In this document: positions 14,578 to 23,304 of the stretch, in pieces | How positions within the stretch are numbered: position 1 is the stretch's first letter | Layout of the letters: each line of letters opens with the position of its first letter | NCBI GenBank assembly: GCA_036505795.1 | Contig: DASXSU010000069.1 | Span: 1-36,233, forward strand | DNA: 36,233 nt | Direction: 5' to 3' | From: NS-11 sp036505795 | Lineage (GTDB): Bacteria; Nitrospirota; Nitrospiria; Nitrospirales; NS-4 | Made by a program: the position numbers and the translations under genes | The notes under the pieces: generated by a model | Told to the model about the DNA's origin: nothing | Seen by the model: only the letters and a program-made list of their open reading frames with translations | The model's database searches: none

Positions 14578-15774
14578 ATGGTGGATTCACATCGACAAGT
14601 CTTGATTCGCGCGGAGCGAGTGAATGCAGCGCACGCATTTTTTGCTTCCTGCCCTCGCGGGCTCGAACCGATTCTGAACACCGAATTGGAAGGTTTTGGA
14701 GCAAAAGAACTTGAGCCCGCCCATGGTGGCCTCGGATTCATCGGCGACTTTTCTCTTTGTTACAGGGCGAACCTCGGCAGCCGCATCGCGAGCCGTGTCC
14801 TGTGGAGGGTGCACCACGGTCCCTATCGGGACGAGGAGGAGATCTATCAGGCGGCATATGGCTTACCGTGGACGGAATGGTTCTCTCCGCGCGAAACCAT
14901 CAAAGTAAAAGTCAGCGCGCAGCACTGCACGTTGAAGAGCCTGGAGTTCGTCACGCTTCGAATCAAGGATGCGGTATGCGATAAATTCAAGCTGCTCACT
15001 ACCGTTCGCCCTAGCGTGGACACCCAGCAGCCGGACATTCGTATCGATGCATTCATTCAGGAGAACTACCTCACACTCTATCTTGACACCTCCGGCGAGG
15101 CGTTGTTCAAGCGCGGGCTTCGAAAATCCAGCAGCGATGCGCCGATTCGAGAAAATCTAGCGGCCGGGATTCTGAAGTTGTCCGGATGGGCGCCGGATCA
15201 GCCACTTCTGGATCCCATGTGCGGCAGCGGCACCATCCTCATGGAGGCCGCCCAGATGGCCCGCAATATCTCTCCGGGTTTGGGACGGCGCTTTGCGTTT
15301 GAGAAGTTCAAAAACTTCGACCGGAAACTCTGGAGCCATCTATGCGATACGAGCCGTTCTCTTCAGAGGCCTGAGGGGTCTTTCTTAATTGATGGCTGCG
15401 ACCGGCAGGGAACGGCGCTTCGGGCGGCAGAAACGAATCTTAGGGCTGCCGGGCTTGCCGACGCTGTTCGGCTCCAACAGGCCGACGTCCTGGAGTTGTC
15501 GCCTCCGGCTGCCGAGGGCGTACTCGTGACGAATCCGCCCTACGGCGTACGAACCGGAGATGCAGCGGAACTGGCGGCCTTCTATCCGCGTCTCGGCGAT
15601 GCGCTCAAACGTCGATTTGCCGGGTGGCGCGCCTATATTCTGACTGCGGACCTGCGCTTGCCGAAGCTGATCGGACTCGCCCCGTCGCGCCGTATCCCCC
15701 TGTTTAATGGTGCGCTGGAGTGCCGGCTCTTTGAATTTAAGATCGTGGCGGGCTCGAACCGCCAAAAGGCTTAG
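14578..15774 (+). CDS. THUMP-domain class I rRNA methyltransferase (RlmL/YpsC-like)
   Basis: Probably N2-methylates a guanine in 23S rRNA, like the N-terminal half of RlmL; the exact target is inferred. From ATG 14578 it is 398 residues; ATG 14545 is also possible, and no ribosome-binding site decides. AHAFFASCPRGLEPILNTEL near 18-37 opens the THUMP/ferredoxin-like domain. The methyltransferase domain has LLDPMCGSGTILMEAAQMARN near 215-235 (SAM site, motif I) and LVTNPPYGVR near 320-329 (the NPPY catalytic motif). The conserved RGLRKSSSDAPIRENLAAGIL linker lies between them. A repeat-type terminator follows. Confidence 0.9.
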   Translation: MVDSHRQVLIRAERVNAAHAFFASCPRGLEPILNTELEGFGAKELEPAHGGLGFIGDFSLCYRANLGSRIASRVLWRVHHGPYRDEEEIYQAAYGLPWTEWFSPRETIKVKVSAQHCTLKSLEFVTLRIKDAVCDKFKLLTTVRPSVDTQQPDIRIDAFIQENYLTLYLDTSGEALFKRGLRKSSSDAPIRENLAAGILKLSGWAPDQPLLDPMCGSGTILMEAAQMARNISPGLGRRFAFEKFKNFDRKLWSHLCDTSRSLQRPEGSFLIDGCDRQGTALRAAETNLRAAGLADAVRLQQADVLELSPPAAEGVLVTNPPYGVRTGDAAELAAFYPRLGDALKRRFAGWRAYILTADLRLPKLIGLAPSRRIPLFNGALECRLFEFKIVAGSNRQKA

Positions 15775-15794
15775 GTGACGCCCAGTTTTGCCCA

Positions 15795-15841
15795 TTTCAC
15801 CCTCCCGCCCTGGCGCCGCCGAGACGGCGCCTTTGCCCCCG
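15795..15841 (+). terminator. Terminator-like repeat copy after the THUMP methyltransferase gene
   Basis: GGCGCCG (15812-15818), loop CCGAGA, CGGCGCC (15825-15831), then TTT. The preceding TTTCACCCTCCCGCCC matches 12651-12666 exactly. Its placement right after a stop codon suggests it serves as the gene's intrinsic terminator. Confidence 0.75.
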
Positions 15842-15886
15842 GGTTGACCTTTCTTTTATCCTTCCACTTCCCATACCATTATTGGC

Positions 15887-16885
15887 GTGGCTGACAAGAA
15901 AACCAAAAAGCCCCGCGCAACAGGAGGTAAGCGCCGCAGGCGAAAGCCCGCGGGGGTCTCTACCGGATTAGCGGCGTCGGAGTTGCAGGCTGAGAAGCCG
16001 CCCGAGGACGTTGCCGAATTGCAGCGGCTGATCGAGAGTGACGCAGGCAAGGTGTTGACAGCGTATCGCGAGCCTTTCGCCGGACGCTGGCTGATCCTGG
16101 CCGCGTTGCCAATCGAAAAAGTGGAGGCGACTCCCTACCAGCGAAATCTTTCCGAGAGTCACTTGCGAAAATTGGAAACTGTGATCGGTAAGTTGGGCCG
16201 ATTTCTGGATCCTATCATCGCCGTGCGGAGCGAGCGCGACGGCGCGATCAAGTACTGGACCCCCAATGGGCATCACCGGCTCTCGGCGATGCGCACGCTT
16301 GGGGCAAAGAGCATCATCGCGCTTGTGGTGCCGGAGGCCTCCGTAGCGTTTCAGATCCTCGCGCTCAATACCGAGAAGGCGCACAATCTTCGGGACAAGG
16401 CCTTGGAAGTCATCCGCATGTACAAGGAGCTTGCGGGGCTGGGCGACGCCGGTGAGGAAACCTACGCGCTTGAGTTTGAAGAGCCGGCCTTCATCACACT
16501 AGGCCTGTGCTATGAAGAGCGGCCGCGATTCAGCGGTGGCGCGTATAATCCGGTGCTCAGGCGGACGGACCAGTTCCTTCCCGGGTCGCTGGCGACCGCC
16601 ATGGAGACTCGCCGTGAACGCGCAAAGGCCTTGTTGGGATTGGATGACCTTGTCGTTCAACAAGTGGAGATCTTGAAAGCGCGGGGCTTGACCAGTCCCT
16701 ACCTGAAGTCTTTCGTGGTGGCTCGCATCAATCCGATTCGGTTCCGTCCGAAGGATGCCGCGCCGTTGGGCTTTGAGGAGGTATTGACGCGGATGACTGC
16801 GGCGCTCGCCAAGTTCAAGGCCGACAAGGTCAAGGTCGAAGACCTCGCGCGTACCGGCGGCGTTGTCGAGGAGACACCGGAATAA
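15887..16885 (+). CDS. Standalone ParB/Srx-fold domain protein
   Basis: GTG start; 332 residues. The first 25 or so residues are a very basic tail (KKTKKPRATGGKRRRRKPAG) suited to DNA or RNA binding. The ParB-like N-terminal fold spans about 70-160: LPIEKVEATPYQRNLSESHL, then GRFLDPIIAVRSERDG and, at 127 onward, NGHHRLSAMRTLGAKSI, matching the ParB nucleotide-binding box but with GHHR instead of GERR. The remaining 170 residues are helical with no recognised helix-turn-helix. It lies just before rpmH, near where dnaA or oriC often sits, but is separate from parAB at 23367. Function unknown; a CTP/NTP-binding or nuclease role would be inference. Its promoter may lie in 15842-15886. Confidence 0.8.
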   Translation: MADKKTKKPRATGGKRRRRKPAGVSTGLAASELQAEKPPEDVAELQRLIESDAGKVLTAYREPFAGRWLILAALPIEKVEATPYQRNLSESHLRKLETVIGKLGRFLDPIIAVRSERDGAIKYWTPNGHHRLSAMRTLGAKSIIALVVPEASVAFQILALNTEKAHNLRDKALEVIRMYKELAGLGDAGEETYALEFEEPAFITLGLCYEERPRFSGGAYNPVLRRTDQFLPGSLATAMETRRERAKALLGLDDLVVQQVEILKARGLTSPYLKSFVVARINPIRFRPKDAAPLGFEEVLTRMTAALAKFKADKVKVEDLARTGGVVEETPE

Positions 16886-16895
16886 AGTTCATTGT

Positions 16896-16924
16896 TTGAC
16901 ACTGCGGCACCCGAACTTTATAAT
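16896..16924 (+). promoter_or_regulatory. Consensus sigma70 promoter for the rpmH cluster
   Basis: TTGACA (16896-16901) and TATAAT (16919-16924) with a 17-bp spacer, all ideal. The predicted start near 16931 leaves a 38-nt leader before rpmH. It is the best promoter in the window, as expected for a ribosomal protein gene heading a long operon. Confidence 0.9.
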
Positions 16925-16968
16925 GACCGGTTTGGAACGCACAGGGCTTTGACAACGGAGGTCTTTAG

Positions 16969-17106
16969 ATGTCCTCGACGATGCGGCAACCTTCGAATAA
17001 GGCGCGGAAACGGACCCATGGGTTTCTTGCACGGATGAGCTCGAAGGGTGGCCGCCGGATCCTGGCGCGTCGGCGGGCCAAAGGGCGGCACAAGCTGACG
17101 GTCTGA
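16969..17106 (+). CDS. rpmH: 50S ribosomal protein L34
   Basis: A 45-residue, extremely basic protein of the large subunit. The sequence has MRQPSNKARKRTHGFLARM followed by GGRRILARRRAKGRHKLTV, the standard L34 pattern of about 44-50 residues. GGAGG lies 7 nt before the ATG and the consensus promoter 45 bp upstream. It heads rpmH-rnpA-yidD-yidC, one of the best-conserved bacterial gene orders. Confidence 0.97.
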   Translation: MSSTMRQPSNKARKRTHGFLARMSSKGGRRILARRRAKGRHKLTV

Positions 17107-17481
17107 TCGGATCGGTGGGGGCACACCGTTCCACCCGCGCAGAAGCACCTTCTTCGCAACAACGCCGATATCCGGCTGGTCTTCAAGGAAGGGAGACGGG
17201 CCTCCTGCCCGTTCTTTACGCTGCTTTACCGAGGCACTGCACTGGACTGCACGCGCGTGGGCACGGTGGTGGGAAAAAAACTCGGCGGCGCCATCCAGCG
17301 CAATCGGTGTAAGCGGCGTTTTCGTGAATTGGCCCGATTGAGCGTGGGCCGGATCGCAACCGGTTGGGACCTGCTTGTCCTGCCGAAACGTGAAGCAGCG
17401 GCAGCCGCCGCCCCCAGTTTGCAGTTGGCGTGGACTCAGACCTTGGCTCGCGCGGGTCTGTTGAGGAAAGAGACTGCCTAA
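17107..17481 (+). CDS. rnpA: Ribonuclease P protein component; start codon unresolved
   Basis: The RNase P protein helps the catalytic RNA bind and cleave pre-tRNA 5' leaders. The conserved part is clear: RNNADIRLVFKEGRR near the start, TRVGTVVGKKLGGAIQRNRCKRRFRELAR as the RNR signature, and a hydrophobic C-terminus. Homologues begin just before the ADIRLVF block, but this frame has no ATG, GTG or TTG between the rpmH stop (17104) and GTG 17251, which lies inside the conserved core. The coordinates give the open frame, not a proven start. A GTG at 17115 is one base out of frame; with one fewer G in the run 17117-17121 the protein would start MGHTVPPAQKHLLRNNADIR. So either a non-standard start, a frameshift, or a sequence error. 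The frame overlaps yidD by 1 nt. Confidence 0.8.
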   Translation, partial: SDRWGHTVPPAQKHLLRNNADIRLVFKEGRRASCPFFTLLYRGTALDCTRVGTVVGKKLGGAIQRNRCKRRFRELARLSVGRIATGWDLLVLPKREAAAAAAPSLQLAWTQTLARAGLLRKETA

Positions 17482-17687
17482 TGCCGATAGCCTTAGCGAT
17501 GCTTCGTTTCTATCAGCGTTGGATTTCCCCATTGATCGCGCCGCGATGCCGCTTTCATCCCACCTGCTCGGCCTATGCCTATGAAGCGATCGTCCGTCAT
17601 GGTCTGTTGCGCGGTCTGGGCCGTGCAATATGGCGCTTGTTAAAATGTCAGCCGTTCCACCCCGGCGGCTTTGATCCGGTTCGCTAG
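17481..17687 (+). CDS. yidD: Membrane protein insertion efficiency factor YidD
   Basis: A small membrane-associated protein thought to help YidC insert proteins. The 68 residues include LRFYQRWISPLIAPRCRFHPTC near 8-29, AYEAIVRHGLLRGL and the closing CQPFHPGGFDPV, all family hallmarks, including the conserved cysteines. ATG 17481 overlaps the rnpA stop by one base (TAATG), indicating translational coupling. yidC follows by 16 bp. Confidence 0.95.
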   Translation: MPIALAMLRFYQRWISPLIAPRCRFHPTCSAYAYEAIVRHGLLRGLGRAIWRLLKCQPFHPGGFDPVR

Positions 17688-17703
17688 CCCGTAGAAGGCA
17701 GGC

Positions 17704-19374
17704 ATGGAAAAACGCATCATCCTGTTCCTGGTACTCTCGATGGCGCTCATCGTCCTGTATCCGTATGTCATGGAAAAGATGGGTCTTATCAAGCGGATGC
17801 AGCCTGTTCGCCCTCAGAAGGCAAGTGCCCCGCCTCTTCCTAATAATCCTGTCGGTTCGGTTACGCCTCAGACACCTGTCGATATGGCTAAGCATGAGAA
17901 GAGCGCCATTTCCGCAAAGCCATTGGCAGCGGCTGACACTCGCGAGCAAGAGGTGACGGTCGAAACCGATTTGATTAAGGTTGTATTGTCGAATCGCGGG
18001 GGCATTATAAAAAGTTGGGAGCTCAAGAAGTATCGCTCAGAGGACCCCAAGCATCCGCAGCAGATCCAGCTTGTGCCTAGCGAAAGACCAGGCGCCTCGT
18101 TGGTTCCCCCGCTGGAACTGCAGGTGGCGGATCCGGCGCTTCAGCGACGTATGGATCGTGGGCTGTATCGGGTTTCGACGACCAGCCTAATTCTGAGTGA
18201 GACCCAGCCGATCGGGGAGATCGACTTCTCTTACTCCGATCCGGACACCGGAGCCAAGGTCAACAAACGGTTGACCTTCGCGAACGGCAACTACTCGGTG
18301 GATCTGCGTCTTGAGAGCAGCGGAATCAGCGGCCCGACCACCCTCAACCTCGGGACGAACTTCGGGGTCCACAAATGGGAAGAAGGGTTCGTGGGCTTTA
18401 TCGGTCCCGCCACGTCCATCAATGGAAAGCTGGACAAGGCGACTCCTGAAAAAGAGGACATCCGCACCGGGCAAGTAGGCTGGGCCGCACTCCAGGACAA
18501 GTACTTTGTCGCGGCGGCTATTCCAGCCGATGAATTAGCGCACCAAGTGATAGTCCGAAAAGAAGGGGACAAGCTGGTATCCGTGGGGCTGCAGACCCAA
18601 TCGGTCCAAGACAGCATGGCCACGCATTACCGCTTGTATATCGGGCCGAAAGAGTACGAGACCTTGAAAGGGCTGGGAGTCGGGCTTGAAGACACTATTG
18701 ATTTTGGCTGGTTCATCTACGGGAGTTGGTCGATCGTCCGAGCCGTCGCCAAGCCTCTTTTCTACGCTATTCGGTATCTTCATGACATCACCCACAACTA
18801 TGGGGTGGCCATTATCCTGGTTACTGTAGGCATCAAGCTGCTGCTTGCCCCGCTCGCTTACAAGAGCTACAAGTCCATGAAGCAAATGTCAGCCGTCCAG
18901 CCTGAGCTGCAGGCGTTACAGAAGAAATATGCCGACGATCGAGAACGCTTGAATAAAGAACTCATGAAGCTTTACAAGGACAAGAAAGTCAACCCGGTAG
19001 GCGGCTGCCTGCCCATGTTCTTTCAGATTCCGGTGTTTGTGGCGCTGTTCAATATCCTCTATATGACGATCGAGCTGCGGCAGGCGCCGTTTGTTCTCTG
19101 GATCAGGGATCTGTCCGTTCAGGATCCGTACTACGTTTTGCCCATCCTCATGGGAGTAACGATGTTCATACAGCAGAAGATCCAGCCGACCACTATGGAT
19201 CCTAAACAGGCTCAGATTATGCTGATCCTGCCCGTCTTTTTGACGTTCCTGTTCGTCACGTTCCCGGCGGGTCTCGTGCTGTACTGGTTGACCAACAATG
19301 TGTTGACCATCTTGCAACAGGTGATCACAGACCGCTATCTTCTTCCGAAGGCACCGGTTCCGGCCACAACGTAA
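17704..19374 (+). CDS. yidC: Membrane protein insertase YidC
   Basis: Inserts and folds inner-membrane proteins, alone or with SecYEG; the Fo part of ATP synthase is a classical client. At 556 residues it is the long Gram-negative type: an N-terminal membrane anchor (RIILFLVLSMALIVLYPYV, about 3-21), a large periplasmic domain (about 60-330), then the conserved membrane core with the GVAIILVTVGIKLLLAPLAYKSYKSMKQM segment near 366-394 and the cytoplasmic KKYADDRERLNKELMKLYKDKKVNPVGGC loop. The jag gene that often follows is absent; mnmE starts 19 bp later. Confidence 0.96.
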   Translation: MEKRIILFLVLSMALIVLYPYVMEKMGLIKRMQPVRPQKASAPPLPNNPVGSVTPQTPVDMAKHEKSAISAKPLAAADTREQEVTVETDLIKVVLSNRGGIIKSWELKKYRSEDPKHPQQIQLVPSERPGASLVPPLELQVADPALQRRMDRGLYRVSTTSLILSETQPIGEIDFSYSDPDTGAKVNKRLTFANGNYSVDLRLESSGISGPTTLNLGTNFGVHKWEEGFVGFIGPATSINGKLDKATPEKEDIRTGQVGWAALQDKYFVAAAIPADELAHQVIVRKEGDKLVSVGLQTQSVQDSMATHYRLYIGPKEYETLKGLGVGLEDTIDFGWFIYGSWSIVRAVAKPLFYAIRYLHDITHNYGVAIILVTVGIKLLLAPLAYKSYKSMKQMSAVQPELQALQKKYADDRERLNKELMKLYKDKKVNPVGGCLPMFFQIPVFVALFNILYMTIELRQAPFVLWIRDLSVQDPYYVLPILMGVTMFIQQKIQPTTMDPKQAQIMLILPVFLTFLFVTFPAGLVLYWLTNNVLTILQQVITDRYLLPKAPVPATT

Positions 19375-19393
19375 CGCTCTCGGGCATCGACTC

Positions 19394-20770
19394 ATGAGTG
19401 CGACCGATACCATCTGCGCTATTGCCACGCCTCCTGGTGAAGGGGGAATCGGCATTCTCCGGGTATCCGGCGACAAAGCCGTGGAAATTGCGTCAAAGCT
19501 ATTCGTCGGCTCGCCAGGGCGCACCGTGAGCGATTTTCAAACACACACCTTGCATGTGGGGGAGCTTCGGGATCCCGACACGGGGATTCGCCTGGACGAG
19601 GTTATGGTGGCCGTCATGAAGGCACCGCGGACCTACACGCGTGAGGATGTGGTCGAATTTCATTGTCACGGTAGTCCTTTGGTCCTACGCTGCGGGTTGC
19701 AACTCTTAATTCGCAGCGGCGCGCGGCTGGCGCAACCGGGCGAGTTCACCAAACGTGCATTTTTGAACGGCAGGCTGGACCTTGCGCAAGCGGAAGCCGT
19801 GATGGACTTGATTCACGCACGCTCCGAAACGGGCATCCGGATAGCATTGGAACAGCTTCGGGGGCGCTTGTCCCAAGAATTGGCGGACATTCGCGAGAGT
19901 TTGATGCGGCTTCTGGCGGAGGTGGAGGCCGGAATCGATTTTACGGAAGAAGGCATCACTTTTATCTCAGCTGAGGCCCTGGGCGCTGGAGTTCAGAAGG
20001 TGTCGGAACGGATCGGGCGGCTCATTAGCACCGCCGGGGAGGGCCGCATTATTCGTGAAGGGGCCACCGTGGTCTTGGCGGGCAGGCCGAATGTCGGAAA
20101 GTCGAGTTTGCTGAACGCTCTTGTACGCACGGATCGAGCGATTGTGCATGATCTGCCCGGCACGACACGTGACGTGCTCGAGGAGTTTATTAATATCCGG
20201 GGCATTCCCGTGCGATTGCTCGATACGGCAGGCTTAAGGCAGAGCGAAGATGTTGTAGAGCAAGAGGGCGTGCGCCGCTCTCATGAGGCTTTGGAACGAG
20301 CAGACGTGATTCTCGCGATCCTCGATGGCAGCAGTCCGCTCGAACCCGAAGATCGGCGACTCCTTGGCCAAGCCCATGAAAAACCGAGCGTCGTAGTGAT
20401 CAATAAGGCGGATCTTCCAGCCCAGTGGAAGCCGTGCGAGGTCGGACCAGATTCCGAGACCGTCGCAACATCGGCCGTTTCAGGGGCCGGCCTGGACGAA
20501 CTCCGAGACGCGATCCGAGGTGCGTTGGTCACGCAGGACCTTGAGGCAACAGAAGGAGTGGTGATCACCCATCTCCGTCATCAAACGGCGCTGGGGAGAG
20601 CACAGGAATCACTGAACCATGTGCGCAACTCCCTGGACCGGCAGATGCCGGCCGAATGTGTTGCTTTGGATCTGCGGGCCGCCATGGTGGCGATCGGTGA
20701 AATCATCGGCGAAACCACGATTGATGACGTTCTGGACCGGATCTTTCAGGAGTTCTGCATTGGGAAATGA
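19394..20770 (+). CDS. mnmE: tRNA modification GTPase MnmE
   Basis: With MnmG it adds the carboxymethylaminomethyl (or aminomethyl) group to U34 of tRNAs. 458 residues: an N-terminal tetrahydrofolate-binding domain (DTICAIATPPGEGGIGILRVSG at 4-25), a helical domain, and an inserted GTPase domain with P-loop GRPNVGKS at about 230-237, switch DLPGTTRDV, DTAGLR and NKADL. It ends in the invariant FCIGK, whose cysteine is catalytically important. Its TGA overlaps the mnmG ATG (ATGA), suggesting translational coupling. Confidence 0.97.
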   Translation: MSATDTICAIATPPGEGGIGILRVSGDKAVEIASKLFVGSPGRTVSDFQTHTLHVGELRDPDTGIRLDEVMVAVMKAPRTYTREDVVEFHCHGSPLVLRCGLQLLIRSGARLAQPGEFTKRAFLNGRLDLAQAEAVMDLIHARSETGIRIALEQLRGRLSQELADIRESLMRLLAEVEAGIDFTEEGITFISAEALGAGVQKVSERIGRLISTAGEGRIIREGATVVLAGRPNVGKSSLLNALVRTDRAIVHDLPGTTRDVLEEFINIRGIPVRLLDTAGLRQSEDVVEQEGVRRSHEALERADVILAILDGSSPLEPEDRRLLGQAHEKPSVVVINKADLPAQWKPCEVGPDSETVATSAVSGAGLDELRDAIRGALVTQDLEATEGVVITHLRHQTALGRAQESLNHVRNSLDRQMPAECVALDLRAAMVAIGEIIGETTIDDVLDRIFQEFCIGK

Positions 20771-22644
20771 CCATGCACTCTAATGAAGACAGCTATGATG
20801 TGATTGTTGTCGGCGGTGGCCATGCCGGCTGCGAGGCTGCATTGGCGGCGGCGCGGATGGGTGTCCGCACCCTCCTGCTCACGATGGAAGAGGATAAGAT
20901 CGCCCAGATGTCTTGCAATCCGGCGATCGGCGGAATCGCCAAGGGCCACTTGGTCAAGGAAATCGACGCCCTCGGCGGCGAGATGGGCTACAACACGGAT
21001 CTGACAGGCATCCAGTTTCGAATGTTGAACACCCGCAATGGTCCGGCGGTCCGGTCTCTGCGGGTCCAATGCGACAAGAATCGATACCGGTACACGATGC
21101 AGGCGACGTTGCGGGCACAGCCTGGGCTGGCGATTCGTCGCGGGACCGTCGACCGCCTTGATACGCGCGATGGCGAGATCAAGGGCGTCGTGGCCGGAAC
21201 CGGCGAGCGGATCGCGGCGCGAGCCGTGATTCTTACTTCGGGTACTTTCCTTAGTGGTTTAATTCACATTGGCCTGACGCATTTCCCGGCCGGCCGCGCG
21301 GGTGAGGCCTCGGCGGATCATCTGTCGGACTGCATGAGGGAATTGGGATTCGAAATCGGCCGGCTGAAGACCGGTACGCCTCCCCGTCTGGACCGTGACA
21401 GCATCGATTTTTCGTCGCTCACACCGCAGCCGGGCGATGATCCCCCGCAACCCTTCTCATGCCGTACCGAGAAGATCCCCCTTCCTCAAGTCTCCTGTCA
21501 TTTGACATACACAAACGCCGAGACCCATCGCATCATTCAGGACAATCTCGAGCGCTCGCCGATGTTCACGGGCGTGATCAAAGGCACGGGGCCGCGATAT
21601 TGCCCGTCGATTGAGGACAAGGTCGTACGGTTTGCGGATAAGGTACGGCATCAGATTTTTTTGGAACCTGAAGGCTTGGACACCAACATTTATTATCCCA
21701 ATGGAATTTCGACCAGCCTTCCTGTCGATGTGCAAGCCGCCATGCTCAAGACAATTCCAGGTCTGGAGAATGCGAAAATGCTCCGGCCCGGGTATGCAGT
21801 TGAATACGATTATTTCCCGCCCCATCAACTTCATCCAACCTTGGAGACGAAACCGATCGCCGGGCTATACCACGCCGGTCAGATTAACGGGACGTCCGGG
21901 TATGAGGAGGCAGCCGCGCAGGGGTTGATGGCGGGTATTAATGCGGTATTGAAGATCCGTGGTGAAGCGCCTTTAATCCTTAACCGCTACGATGCGTATG
22001 TAGGCGTATTAATTGATGATTTGATCTCTAAAGATGCCAGCGAGCCTTATCGTATGTTCACGTCCCGTGCCGAATATCGCCTCCTTCTCCGGCAGGATAA
22101 TGCTGACCTTCGGCTCATGGATGTCGGCTACCGCCTCGGCCTCGTGAGCGACGCGCAATACCAAAGCTTCTCCCGGAAGCGGGAAGCAATTTGCCGCGAA
22201 CGGGAGCGGCTATCCAGGATGAGGATTCAAATAACACCGGCTATTCAGGCGAAGGTTTCGGATATGGGTATTACCCTCTCTCCTGATCTGACGTTGTCTG
22301 GCCTACTTCGCCGGCCTGAGTTTGACTATCAATCATTACTGACGCTTGCCGGTCTCGATCCAGTACCGGATAGCGCGGTCCAGCAACAGGTCGAAATCCA
22401 GATCAAATATGAGGGGTACATTCAGCGCCAAGGGCGTGAAATCAATCACGCCAAGAGGCTCGAATCCTCAAAGATTCCCGAGATATTCGACTATGGAACG
22501 GTCAAAGGTTTCTCACGCGAAGTCCGTGAAAAATTGATAAAATTCAGACCACACTCCATCGGGCAGGCCTCCCGCCTCGAGGGAGTGACCCCAGCGGCAA
22601 TCGGCCTTTTGCAAGTGGCCGTCGAACGGTTTAAGCGGAGTTGA
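20767..22644 (+). CDS. mnmG: tRNA U34 carboxymethylaminomethyl synthesis protein MnmG (GidA)
   Basis: FAD-dependent partner of MnmE. At 625 residues the length is standard. The dinucleotide-binding motif VVGGGHAGCEAALAAARMG starts at about residue 14. SCNPAIGGIAKGHLVKEIDALGG and LKTGTPPRL are family signatures, as is the GYEEAAAQGLMAGINA block. The C-terminal helical region binds MnmE and tRNA. ATG 20773 is an alternative start two codons in. The stop is immediately followed by a parS-like palindrome. Confidence 0.97.
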   Translation: MTMHSNEDSYDVIVVGGGHAGCEAALAAARMGVRTLLLTMEEDKIAQMSCNPAIGGIAKGHLVKEIDALGGEMGYNTDLTGIQFRMLNTRNGPAVRSLRVQCDKNRYRYTMQATLRAQPGLAIRRGTVDRLDTRDGEIKGVVAGTGERIAARAVILTSGTFLSGLIHIGLTHFPAGRAGEASADHLSDCMRELGFEIGRLKTGTPPRLDRDSIDFSSLTPQPGDDPPQPFSCRTEKIPLPQVSCHLTYTNAETHRIIQDNLERSPMFTGVIKGTGPRYCPSIEDKVVRFADKVRHQIFLEPEGLDTNIYYPNGISTSLPVDVQAAMLKTIPGLENAKMLRPGYAVEYDYFPPHQLHPTLETKPIAGLYHAGQINGTSGYEEAAAQGLMAGINAVLKIRGEAPLILNRYDAYVGVLIDDLISKDASEPYRMFTSRAEYRLLLRQDNADLRLMDVGYRLGLVSDAQYQSFSRKREAICRERERLSRMRIQITPAIQAKVSDMGITLSPDLTLSGLLRRPEFDYQSLLTLAGLDPVPDSAVQQQVEIQIKYEGYIQRQGREINHAKRLESSKIPEIFDYGTVKGFSREVREKLIKFRPHSIGQASRLEGVTPAAIGLLQVAVERFKRS

Positions 22645-23304
22645 TTGTTCCACGTGGAACAGCCCCGCGAAAGACTGCCTGATAGTCCTGCTGCTCTATT
22701 GTCGGAAGGAAGTCTCCGGATTGGGGTGCCCTCTTCGCCCCATGTCGTCTGCCGTTTAGTGCTTTATCTCAAGGAACTAATACGGTGGAACCAGAAAATG
22801 AATTTGACCGCAATCGAGACAGAAGTAGATATCATCAGCAAGCATTTTGTGGACTCCCTCGCGGCGTTCAAGATCTTCCAACCTCGCCCTGGTCTGCGAG
22901 TTTTAGATGTCGGTAGCGGGGCCGGATTCCCCGGAATGGTTCTAAAGCTACAGGCTCCGGAGCTTGCCGTGACCTTACTTGAACCCTCCACCAAAAAGTC
23001 CGCCTTTCTACACCATCTGGTTGGGACTTTGGGCGTTCCCGGCCTGATCATCAAGACGGAGCGCATAGAGGCTTTTCGAGACTCGGGTTTTGATCTAATT
23101 ATCTGTCGAGCGCTGAAAGCCGATATAGTCCTCGGCGCTGCCCGACCTCTCCTCAATCCCAGTGGGAAGCTGTTGCTTTATCGTGTCGCCCCACTGATTG
23201 ACATTCCCTATAACTATCAGATAGTAAAGCAGATTTCATTCTTACTGCCATTCGTAGATGCACCCCGGACTTTAACTCTACTCAAACCCACTGGGAACGG
23301 GTAG
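22645..23304 (+). CDS. rsmG: 16S rRNA (guanine-N7) methyltransferase RsmG (GidB)
   Basis: Methylates a guanine (G527 in E. coli) of 16S rRNA with SAM. The frame opens at TTG 22645 inside the parS palindrome, giving 219 residues that begin MFHVEQ. This opening is simply parS translated, so the true start may be a later TTG such as 22720, behind GGAAGG. The core is clear: LIRWNQKMNLTAIETEVDIISKHFVDSLAA near 49-78, SAM motif LRVLDVGSGAGFPGMVLKL near 88-106, and the LLEPSTKKSAFL segment. The C-terminus is somewhat divergent. It sits between mnmG and parA, its usual place. Confidence 0.93.
   Translation: MFHVEQPRERLPDSPAALLSEGSLRIGVPSSPHVVCRLVLYLKELIRWNQKMNLTAIETEVDIISKHFVDSLAAFKIFQPRPGLRVLDVGSGAGFPGMVLKLQAPELAVTLLEPSTKKSAFLHHLVGTLGVPGLIIKTERIEAFRDSGFDLIICRALKADIVLGAARPLLNPSGKLLLYRVAPLIDIPYNYQIVKQISFLLPFVDAPRTLTLLKPTGNG
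22646..22661. promoter_or_regulatory. parS centromere-like site 1
   Basis: TGTTCCACGTGGAACA, a perfect 16-bp palindrome fitting the general bacterial parS pattern TGTTNCACGTGNAACA. It lies at the mnmG/rsmG junction, about 1.5 kb before parB. ParB presumably nucleates here and spreads along DNA. Confidence 0.93.

Noticed and set aside
16886..16968. Origin of replication next to rpmH
   Set aside because: No DnaA-box cluster (TTATCCACA-like) and no dnaA gene are visible; the gap is only 83 bp and is filled by the promoter.
16918..17949. 343-codon minus-strand open frame
   Set aside because: Antisense to rpmH, rnpA, yidD and yidC, all of which have family motifs; composition is arginine-rich as expected of a shadow frame.
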